A stretch of DNA of 7,270 bases from Cyanobacteria bacterium UBA8156 (GTDB taxonomy: Bacteria > Cyanobacteriota > Cyanobacteriia > Pseudanabaenales > Pseudanabaenaceae): positions 679 through 7,948 of the forward strand of contig DMPD01000280.1 in the NCBI GenBank assembly GCA_003456125.1. Direction: 5' to 3'. This document shows positions 1 through 5,643 of this stretch, piece by piece. The notes beneath the pieces are model-generated. The model searched no databases, was not told the origin of the DNA, and saw nothing but the letters and a program-made list of their open reading frames with translations. Made by a program: the position numbers and the translations under genes. The number at the start of each line of letters is the position of its first letter. Within the stretch, counting starts at the first letter, position 1.

Positions 1-279
1 GAATGGCGGCGCGGCTTTCAGGATTGTTTGGGTCTCACCCGCGAGCACTTTGGGGTAGATAAGGGCATTACCTTGTTTGAAGACCCGGAACCGCTGTTGT
101 CCCGGGGCGATCGCCTGCTCAAGGCCAACCTCTTGCCTTTGGCGATTTTGGATGAGGCCGAAGAGTTTATCCCGGTAGATGTGCTGCGGTTACCGATGGT
201 GTTGGCTTTTTACCGAGAGGTACGGGAGCCGGTGGCCCGGGAACGGGGGCGATCGGTCGAGGATAGCTGGGACTTTTAG
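1..279 (+). CDS. C-terminal end of an unidentified protein (5'-truncated)
   Basis: The reading frame is open from base 1 and ends at TAG 277-279, giving the last 92 residues of a protein that begins outside the window. A TTG at 28 is in frame, but the frame continues upstream of it to the edge, so I treat the gene as truncated and not as a small gene. The visible part is soluble and charged, with no membrane segment. It contains LFEDPEPLL, RGDRLLKANLLPLAILDEAEEFIPVD and then a basic/acidic helix, and it ends in EDSWDF. One HIP1 octamer (107-114) lies inside the frame, as is common in cyanobacterial genes. I do not recognise the family. It stops 16 bases before the kinase gene with no terminator between them, so it is probably co-transcribed with it. 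Confidence 0.7.
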   Translation, partial: EWRRGFQDCLGLTREHFGVDKGITLFEDPEPLLSRGDRLLKANLLPLAILDEAEEFIPVDVLRLPMVLAFYREVREPVARERGRSVEDSWDF

Positions 280-295
280 CGGACGATAGGGAACG

Positions 296-1702
296 ATGGT
301 GGCAACGGGTTGGCAAGGGCCAGTGGCGGGTCAGCTTCTGGACAGACGCTACCAACTCACCCATCGGTTGGGGGAGGGGGGCTTTGCCATCACCTACTTG
401 GCGGTGGATACGCGGTTGCCGGGTCATCCCCAATGCGTGGTGAAACATTTGCGGAAGCTGGCCGATCCGGTTCTGTACCGCCAGGCGTTGCGGTTGTTCC
501 GCACCGAAGCCGAGGTGTTGCAATTGCTGGGACGGCACGATCGCATCCCCCAGCTCTACGCTTTTTTGGAGGAACGGGGGGAACTCTACCTCGTTCAGGA
601 ATACCTAGAAGGTCAAACCCTCGCGGACGAGTTGGCGACGGTGGATCGCTTCAGTGCCGCCAATACGGTGGCGTTGCTCGGCGAGGTGGCGACGGTGTTG
701 CAGGCGGTGCACGCCGAGGGCTGGGTGCATCAAGACATTAAGCCCGCCAACCTGTTGCGACGGCAGTACGATGGCGCGATCGCCCTGTTGGATTTTGGCA
801 ATGCCAAGTTTTTGCCGGCGGTGGTGGAGACGCTGCCCGATGACATGATTCCCCTGGGTACCCCGGGCTACATTCCCCCGGAACAGGCGGCGGGTTGTGG
901 CACTCCCCAGAGCGATGTGTATGCCGCAGCGGCCGTGAGCCTCCAGGCTTTGACCGGGATTCACCCCACCGCCTTTCCTCGCGATGACCAGGGCCGGGTG
1001 CTTTGGGATGAGACCTGGCCCCAAGACACGGAACTACGGCGCATTTTGCTGCGGGCTTTGGATCCTTCTCCCCGTCGCCGGTATCCCGATGCCAAAACCC
1101 TGTTGGCGGATCTGGCAAACCTGCCCTACCATCGGGCTGCGCCCCCGCCGTCGGTTCCGGCTACACCGCCCCAACCCCGGTGGCCACTGGCGATGATCCT
1201 GGCGGGCGTGGGGATGCTGAGTGCGGCGATCGCCGGGTTGTGGCCGCGGCCAACGGCAATCCCCTCCTGGCAAACGGCTTTAGCCCAAGCCTTGGCCCGG
1301 CAACAGTGGGCGGAAGCCGATCGCCTGACCTATGAAGGGTTGGCGGGCCCCGGCTTGTTTGAGAACGGTCAAATCCACCCCACCTGTACCGACGTGCGGG
1401 AAGTGGATCGGTTGTGGCAAGAGGCCTCGGCGGGCCGTTTGGGGTTTACCCCCCAAACCCGCGTGTGGCAACAGGCCCCGTCCTCAACCGCGGCGGCGAT
1501 CGCCCTGGGGTGGCAAGATGGGCAGGGTCGGGCCTTGGTGGCAACCCGCTACGATCGCCCCCAAGGCCGCTGGGTCTATGCTTTGCCGCCGCAGTTCCAA
1601 AATCCACCAACGGGGCATCTGCCCTACACCTTCCGCGAAAGCGAGGCCCTGCGACCCCGTTGGCACCACTGGTTAACCGCGTGTTTGCAGGGGCCGTCCT
1701 AA
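296..1702 (+). CDS. Membrane-anchored Ser/Thr protein kinase with C-terminal GUN4 domain
   Basis: This 468-residue protein starts with a Hanks-type kinase domain (about 19-277). It has a glycine loop LGEGGFAITYLA (25-36), ATP lysine K50, helix-C glutamate about E71, catalytic loop HQDIKPAN (145-152), DFG 166-168, GTPGYIPPEQ (188-197) and the helix-F aspartate in SDVYA (206-210). The catalytic loop is HQD instead of HRD, so this is a non-RD kinase, but all phosphotransfer residues are present. A Pro-rich linker (283-294) leads to one hydrophobic segment at about 296-316. The rest (about 322-445) matches the GUN4 fold: WAEADRLT (338-345), CTDVREVDRLW (364-374) and GRLGFTPQTRVW (380-391). GUN4 proteins bind porphyrins and stimulate Mg-chelatase; fusions to kinases occur in cyanobacteria. 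Activity as a pigment-responsive kinase is inference. The ATG at 296 follows AGGGA at a short spacing of four bases, and the kinase domain begins soon after it. Confidence 0.93.
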   Translation: MVATGWQGPVAGQLLDRRYQLTHRLGEGGFAITYLAVDTRLPGHPQCVVKHLRKLADPVLYRQALRLFRTEAEVLQLLGRHDRIPQLYAFLEERGELYLVQEYLEGQTLADELATVDRFSAANTVALLGEVATVLQAVHAEGWVHQDIKPANLLRRQYDGAIALLDFGNAKFLPAVVETLPDDMIPLGTPGYIPPEQAAGCGTPQSDVYAAAAVSLQALTGIHPTAFPRDDQGRVLWDETWPQDTELRRILLRALDPSPRRRYPDAKTLLADLANLPYHRAAPPPSVPATPPQPRWPLAMILAGVGMLSAAIAGLWPRPTAIPSWQTALAQALARQQWAEADRLTYEGLAGPGLFENGQIHPTCTDVREVDRLWQEASAGRLGFTPQTRVWQQAPSSTAAAIALGWQDGQGRALVATRYDRPQGRWVYALPPQFQNPPTGHLPYTFRESEALRPRWHHWLTACLQGPS

Positions 1703-1737
1703 AGGCCTATGCTAAAGCCAACCAATGAGGCAGGGTT

Positions 1738-2337
1738 ATGTCCGATTATTCCGAACGCAAGCGCGACCTCCTGGCGGCGATCGCCCGCACGGATCGAGGC
1801 TTAGACATTCGCCCGGAACAGTTACCAGCGGTGTGGACAGCGGTGACGCGGTTGGAAGCCGTCAATCCGACGCCCCGGCCGGTGGCCCTACCGGTCAAGT
1901 TGGCGGGGTTGTGGCAGTTGGCTTTTACCACCAGTTTTGATGTGCTGAGATTGGGGCGGCTGCCCGGCGTGCGGTTGGGGGAGGTGTACCAGTACCTTTC
2001 GCCGGAATTGACCCACTTGATTAACATCGCCGAATTGGAGCCGCCGTGGTCGTTTTTGGCGGGGATTGTGGCGGTGACCGCCCGCCTGCAACCGGTGTCG
2101 GCGGTGCGGGTGGCTGTCGCCTTCGAGCGGGGCACCACCGGCCCCAAAGGGGCTTTGGGGTACACCGAGCCCGAAACTTTCGCCACGCGCTTGATTGCTG
2201 GGGAAGGTCTCCCCAGTGTGCCGTTGCCGTCCCAGGGCAGCCCACTCCCCTGGTTGGATACCACCTACCTCGATGAAGATTTGCGTCTGGGCCGGGGCGA
2301 TCGCGGCAGCTTGTTTGTTCTGACCCGTGTCCGATAG
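1738..2337 (+). CDS. PAP/fibrillin (plastid-lipid-associated) family protein
   Basis: This 199-residue protein has the usual length and signatures of the cyanobacterial PAP/fibrillin family, the relatives of plastoglobulins and plastid lipid-associated proteins. The N-terminal helix reads KRDLLAAIARTDRGLD (8-23). It is followed by LEAVNPTPRP (39-48), the lipocalin-like opening LAGLWQLAFTTS (55-66), GEVYQYL (81-87) and the family's C-terminal signature LDTTYLDEDLRLGRGDRGS (173-191). Family members associate with thylakoid membranes or lipid globules and are linked to photoprotection and carotenoid or quinone storage; the ligand is not known from sequence. No signal peptide or membrane segment is visible. 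The ATG is supported by GAGG at 1727-1730, seven bases upstream, the clearest ribosome binding site in this gene run. It lies 35 bases after the kinase and almost touches the next gene, consistent with one operon. Confidence 0.93.
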   Translation: MSDYSERKRDLLAAIARTDRGLDIRPEQLPAVWTAVTRLEAVNPTPRPVALPVKLAGLWQLAFTTSFDVLRLGRLPGVRLGEVYQYLSPELTHLINIAELEPPWSFLAGIVAVTARLQPVSAVRVAVAFERGTTGPKGALGYTEPETFATRLIAGEGLPSVPLPSQGSPLPWLDTTYLDEDLRLGRGDRGSLFVLTRVR

Positions 2338-2347
2338 ACCAAGCACC

Positions 2348-3373
2348 ATGCAAGCCCATTTGAACGTGGTGTTGGTGATCCCGACGGGCATTGGTGCGGC
2401 CATTGGGGGCTATGCGGGGGATGGGTTGCCGGTGGCACGGGCGATCGCGGCGGTGGCCGATGTGTTGATTACCCATCCCAACGTGGTGAACGGGGCCAGC
2501 CTGTATTGGCCGCTGCCCAACCTTTGGTATGTGGAAGGCTACACCCTCGATCGCTTTGCGATGGGGGAAATGGCCTTGCGACCAACCCTGGGGAACCGCA
2601 TTGGCGTGATTTTGGATCGGGGCATGGAACCGGAATTGCAGGTGCGGCACCGGCAGGCGATCGCCGCTGCCCGGGCGACTTTGGGCCTGTCCATTCCCGC
2701 AGTGGTGGAAACCGACCAACCCCTGGCGGTTCATCTGCAATGGAGTGAGACGGGGGTGGCTTGGGGTACCCTCCGCCAGCCCGATAGCCTGTTGCGGGCA
2801 GTGGATGCGCTGCAAGGCAAGGTCGAGGCGATCGCCGTGGTGGCCCGTTTTCCCGACGATCCCGACAGTCCCCAGTTGCAGGCCTACCGGCAGGGGCGGG
2901 GGGTGGATGCCCTGGCCGGCGCGGAAGCGGTGATCAGCCACTTGGTGACCCGCCATTGTGGGTTGCCCTGTGCCCATGCCCCGGCCCTGCAACCCCTGCC
3001 CCTAGACCCCACCGTCGCCGATCGCGCCTGTGCCGAAGAGTTGGGGTACACGTTTCTGCCCTGTGTGTTGGCGGGCTTGAGTCGAGCCCCCCACCTGTGC
3101 GATCGCCCCCAGCCCAATGACTTGCAGGCCCACCACATCCAAGCCGTGGTCACTCCCTACGATGCCTGCGGCGGCGCGGCCCTGTTGGCGCTGGGGGAAC
3201 GGGGAGCCCTCCCCATTTTTGTCCGGGAAAACACCACCGCCCTGGCGGTACCGCCCACCGCCCTGGGGCTGTCCGGGTGGATCGTGGCGAATTACCGCGA
3301 GGCGATCGGGGTGTTGGCAGCCCTCAAAGCCGGCGTGGATCCCCAGCGCTTGGGACTGGCCCCGATACCGTAG
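2348..3373 (+). CDS. DUF3326 family protein, function unknown
   Basis: This 341-residue protein is recognised as DUF3326, a family I know mainly from cyanobacteria and other phototrophs and for which I know no established function. The hallmark opening is VVLVIPTGIGAAIGGYAGD (7-25), a glycine-rich stretch after a beta strand. Then come LITHPNVVNGASLYWPLPN (40-58), YVEGYTLDRF (61-70), NRIGVILDRGMEPEL (83-97) and a late TPYDACGG (269-276). Several conserved-looking His, Cys and Asp residues (H43, D68, D90, H201, C204, C208, C274) could be catalytic or metal-binding, but this is not shown. No export signal or membrane helix is apparent. I prefer the ATG at 2348, giving MQAHLNVVLVIP, because the conserved domain begins at once. 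An in-frame GTG at 2327 would add seven residues and overlap the preceding gene by 11 bases. Neither start has a clear Shine-Dalgarno sequence, so translation may be coupled to the PAP gene. Confidence 0.9.
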   Translation: MQAHLNVVLVIPTGIGAAIGGYAGDGLPVARAIAAVADVLITHPNVVNGASLYWPLPNLWYVEGYTLDRFAMGEMALRPTLGNRIGVILDRGMEPELQVRHRQAIAAARATLGLSIPAVVETDQPLAVHLQWSETGVAWGTLRQPDSLLRAVDALQGKVEAIAVVARFPDDPDSPQLQAYRQGRGVDALAGAEAVISHLVTRHCGLPCAHAPALQPLPLDPTVADRACAEELGYTFLPCVLAGLSRAPHLCDRPQPNDLQAHHIQAVVTPYDACGGAALLALGERGALPIFVRENTTALAVPPTALGLSGWIVANYREAIGVLAALKAGVDPQRLGLAPIP

Positions 3374-3547
3374 ACCCTCGGGCGCGATGGGTCGTTTGGG
3401 CTTCCCCTTGGCTGCGATCGGGGCGGCTCGAACCGCCTGGGCGGTGGGGACGGCTAACGCGAGGGCCCACCGCGCATATCGCTCCCCTCTCCAACCAAAA
3501 AGCTGCGATCGGGGGCGATCGCAGCTCTCAAAATCAACCACTTGGAA
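3374..3547. other. Convergent intergenic region
   Basis: This 174-base gap separates the end of the DUF3326 gene from the end of the desaturase gene, which face each other. It contains the minus-strand terminator described separately. For the plus-strand operon I see only two short, mutually exclusive GC stems at 3422-3445 (GGCGG with CCGCC, or ACCGCC with GGCGGT). Neither is followed by a T tract, so I cannot point to a plus-strand intrinsic terminator. No coding signal stands out. Confidence 0.6.
3497..3526 (-). terminator. Intrinsic terminator of the desaturase transcript, built from HIP1
   Basis: A perfect 11-base inverted repeat, AGCTGCGATCG at 3501-3511 and CGATCGCAGCT at 3516-3526, encloses a GGGG loop. 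Read on the minus strand the stem is followed directly by TTTTT (the A run at 3497-3501, its first T closing the stem), the form of a rho-independent terminator. It begins 21 bases after the stop codon of the minus-strand desaturase. On the plus strand no T tract follows, so it should act in one direction only. The right arm contains an exact HIP1 octamer (3515-3522) and the left arm a HIP1 variant. Confidence 0.8.
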
Positions 3548-4420
3548 TTAGAGCGCTTCCGGTTTGGCCTTGGCTTGCCAGGGTTCCGGTAGATAGAGCT
3601 TCTGCACCAGGCCCAAAGCGCGCAACACCGAGATCGCACCCCAGGTCACATCCACTTCCCACCAATGCAACCCCGCTCGCGCCGACTTGGGATAGGCATG
3701 GTGGTTGTTGTGCCAGCCTTCGCCGTAGGTGAGCAGAGCTGCCCACCACAAATTGGTCGAGCGATCTTTGCTATCCGGGAAATTGCGGTAGCCCCACACA
3801 TGGCAAGCGGAATTGATCAACCAAGTGCTGTGCCACAACACCACAGCCCGGACGGCCACCCCCCACAACAAAAACGAGATGCCCTGACCCTGCAGCGAGC
3901 CTACCCAATACAAAAGACCCGCCAAAGGCACCTGCAGCAGCAGAAAAGCGCGATCGAGGAAACGATAGTAGGGGTCGGCATCCAAGTCCGGGGCAAACCG
4001 CCGGTACTGATCGTAGTCAAAATGCTCCGAGGGCGAACACAAAATCCAGAGGATGTGGCTCCACCAAAAGCCCCGGTTGGCCGAATAGGGGTCCTTTTCG
4101 TTGTCCTCGGTAAAGGCATGGTGCTGCCGATGTCCCCCCACCCAAAAGATGGGCCCCCCCTGCATCGCCAAAGCGCCAATGGTCGTGATCACGCGCTCTA
4201 AGGGCTTGGACACCTGCAAGCTGCGATGGCTCAGCAGCCGGTGATACCCCAAGCAAATGCCGATGCTACCCAACAGCCAATGCAAAAAGATCGCTGCGGC
4301 GACCCCCTGCCACGAAAAGTAAGCCGGCGCCAACAACGCCGTCACATGGAACAAGCTGAAAAAAGCCACGTTCGTCCAGTTAAGACGCAGGGGCGGCGAG
4401 ACGGTGGATGGAGAGTTCAT
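3548..4420 (-). CDS. desC: Delta-9 type acyl-lipid fatty acid desaturase
   Basis: This 290-residue membrane di-iron desaturase carries all three histidine boxes of the delta-9 (acyl-CoA/acyl-lipid) type: HRLLSH (60-65), HRQHH (97-101) and HNNHH (237-241). The additional NSACH (203-207) matches the Asn...His iron-ligand spacing seen in stearoyl-CoA desaturases. Hydrophobic segments lie at about 17-35, 39-57, 160-175 and 181-199. In cyanobacteria DesC enzymes put the first double bond at C9 of membrane-lipid acyl chains, using ferredoxin, and are needed for membrane fluidity. The frame is open upstream to 4516, but I choose the ATG at 4420, giving MNSPSTVSPPLRLNW. The upstream 32 codons are AT-richer, do not look like a desaturase N-terminus and lack family similarity. 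No Shine-Dalgarno sequence is visible before 4420. The gene lies 108 bases after the TPR gene on the same strand and ends at a good terminator. It contains no exact HIP1 site, unlike every other gene here. Confidence 0.95.
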   Translation of the reverse strand: MNSPSTVSPPLRLNWTNVAFFSLFHVTALLAPAYFSWQGVAAAIFLHWLLGSIGICLGYHRLLSHRSLQVSKPLERVITTIGALAMQGGPIFWVGGHRQHHAFTEDNEKDPYSANRGFWWSHILWILCSPSEHFDYDQYRRFAPDLDADPYYRFLDRAFLLLQVPLAGLLYWVGSLQGQGISFLLWGVAVRAVVLWHSTWLINSACHVWGYRNFPDSKDRSTNLWWAALLTYGEGWHNNHHAYPKSARAGLHWWEVDVTWGAISVLRALGLVQKLYLPEPWQAKAKPEAL

Positions 4421-4528
4421 GAGAATCTTGCTTTGTTTACGAAGTACAACAAGGGGGACGTGTTTGTTTAGAGGAGGTATTTTTCTAAGGGTAGCGGGAA
4501 GGGGGCGGGAGCGCAAGGGATGAGAAGA
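4421..4528 (-). other. Intergenic leader between TPR gene and desC
   Basis: This 108-base spacer is AT-richer than its surroundings and precedes the desaturase start. I find no hairpin plus T tract that would end the TPR transcript, so read-through is possible. I also find no convincing -35/-10 pair. On the minus strand it contains ACCTCCTC (4471-4478), about 50 bases before the desC start, which resembles the anti-Shine-Dalgarno end of 16S rRNA. Promoter and cold-responsive leader functions would be plausible for a desaturase gene, but the sequence does not show them. Confidence 0.4.
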
Positions 4529-5596
4529 TTAAGGACGGATTTCGCCCAGAAGGCGGGAAATTTCGGCGGCGGTTTGGCTGTCGCCTTTGCGGACGTAGCT
4601 TTGCGCCGCTTTTTCGAGGAAAGGAATGGCTTCGGTATGACGACGTTGCTGGGCAAGCAAGGTGCCCAGGGTGCGGTTGGCGGCGGCATCGTCGGGATCG
4701 ATTTCCAGCAGGCGGCGGTAGGCGACAATTTCGGCCGAGGTAAACCCCCGGCGTTGGTGGATGGCGGCGATCGCCCGGGGGATTTCTTTGTTGCGGGGTT
4801 GGGCCGACAGGGCGCGGTTGTAGAGGCGCAGGGCCTCATCGGGATCGTTGGCGGCCAAGAGGTTGGCCAGGGCTAGGTTGGCATCGCCGTGGCTGGGGCG
4901 CAACTGCAGCACTCGCCGATAGGTTTGCAGGGCTTTGTCCATTTCGTTGCGCTCCGCCAGGAGGGTGGCCAAGGCAAACAACACATCGGGGTTGAGGGGG
5001 GCCAGGCGATCGGCTTGTTGGAAAACGGTGGCGGCTCCCCGCAAATCTCCTTGGCGTTGCAGCACGTACCCCAGGTTCAAGTGTGCTGTGACATCGCGGG
5101 GGCGACGCTCCAGCAGTTGGCGCAAGGTTTGGCCGGCGGCTTGCCAATTTTCTTGCCGGGTTTGGGCAAAGGCTAGACCCCGCAACACCTCCACATCCTG
5201 CGGGTTCAAGGTGGCGGCTTGACGGTAGGCTTCGCTGGCCCCGGCATAATCTCCGTGGTTGGCTTTGGCGAATCCCAAGCCTACAAAACCACGGACATTG
5301 CGACGATCCAAGCCGGTGGCCCGCTCAAAGGCGGCGATCGCCTCGGGCCAGCGGTTTTGTTCAGCCAGCAAGAAACCCAGGCTCAGGACAATCCCGGCGT
5401 TGTCCGGTTGGAGTTGGGCCGCCTGCTCGTAGGCGGCGATCGCCCCGGCAATATCTTTGTTTTGCCACCGTTGCCGACCTTCGCGCATCGCTTCGCGGGC
5501 CCGGGCAGGGCTGGCGATCGCCGGGAGGGGGGTACCGAGGCAAAAGGTCAGCAGGGCGATCGCCAGCCGCTTTCTGGTATCTTGGGGCCAAACCAT
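4529..5596 (-). CDS. Exported or membrane-tethered TPR repeat protein
   Basis: This 355-residue protein has an N-terminal signal peptide or anchor followed by about nine tetratricopeptide repeats. From the ATG at 5596 the start is MVWPQDTRKRLAIALLTF, a basic n-region and hydrophobic core, then PAIASPARA with AXA-type cleavage options. Repeats of about 34 residues follow from about residue 35 to 337, with the usual pattern as in GDYAGASEAYRQAATLNPQD and RWPEAIAAFERATGLDRRN. TPR arrays are protein-binding scaffolds; no catalytic domain is attached, so no specific partner can be named. It probably acts outside the cytoplasm or at a membrane. An in-frame ATG at 5623 would add MEKLINCGC. I prefer 5596 because those nine codons are AT-rich, unlike the rest of the gene, and would lengthen the signal n-region and leave only 20 bases to the divergent ATPase. 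Against this, GGCGG sits just upstream of 5623. The gene is divergent from the ATPase and upstream of desC. Confidence 0.88.
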   Translation of the reverse strand: MVWPQDTRKRLAIALLTFCLGTPLPAIASPARAREAMREGRQRWQNKDIAGAIAAYEQAAQLQPDNAGIVLSLGFLLAEQNRWPEAIAAFERATGLDRRNVRGFVGLGFAKANHGDYAGASEAYRQAATLNPQDVEVLRGLAFAQTRQENWQAAGQTLRQLLERRPRDVTAHLNLGYVLQRQGDLRGAATVFQQADRLAPLNPDVLFALATLLAERNEMDKALQTYRRVLQLRPSHGDANLALANLLAANDPDEALRLYNRALSAQPRNKEIPRAIAAIHQRRGFTSAEIVAYRRLLEIDPDDAAANRTLGTLLAQQRRHTEAIPFLEKAAQSYVRKGDSQTAAEISRLLGEIRP

Positions 5597-5605
5597 ACAT
5601 CCACA

Positions 5606-5634
5606 ATTAATCAACTTTTCCATTTTGCCGCCAA
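5606..5634 (-). promoter_or_regulatory. Possible promoter of the TPR gene
   Basis: On the minus strand TTGGCG (5634-5629) is separated by 17 bases from ATTAAT (5611-5606). Each hexamer matches four of six consensus positions. The pair lies in the AT-rich divergent junction. Transcription from it would begin near 5599, downstream of the alternative ATG at 5623, and so fits the 5596 start with a very short leader. The match is weak and could be chance. Confidence 0.25.
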
Positions 5635-5643
5635 AATAGAACT

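Noticed and set aside
1437..1458. Eight-base inverted repeat GTTTGGGG/CCCCAAAC in the GUN4 region
   Set aside because: It lies within the codons of the conserved GRLGFTPQ segment and has no T tract after it. It is best explained by coding constraint and GC-rich composition.
2142..2160. Inverted repeat CCCCAAAG/CTTTGGGG with a GGG loop in the PAP gene
   Set aside because: It is inside coding sequence and not followed by a T tract. It resembles the hairpin in the kinase gene, but the shared core is only seven bases.
2021..2992. Long minus-strand open frame (323 codons) opposite the PAP and DUF3326 genes
   Set aside because: Its product has no recognisable motif and the opposite strand carries two well-supported family members. 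GC-rich DNA produces such frames by lack of stop codons.
3665..4201. Plus-strand open frame (178 codons) inside desC
   Set aside because: It is opposite the histidine boxes of the desaturase, and its translation lacks any domain.
4471..4478. Perfect plus-strand Shine-Dalgarno GAGGAGGT
   Set aside because: No start codon follows within a usable distance and the nearest plus-strand frame is antisense to the TPR gene. It is not a ribosome binding site for any supported gene.
4421..4516. N-terminal extension of the desaturase to an ATG at 4516
   Set aside because: The 32 added residues are unlike desaturase N-termini and the DNA is AT-rich spacer. ATG 4420 gives a normal-length protein.
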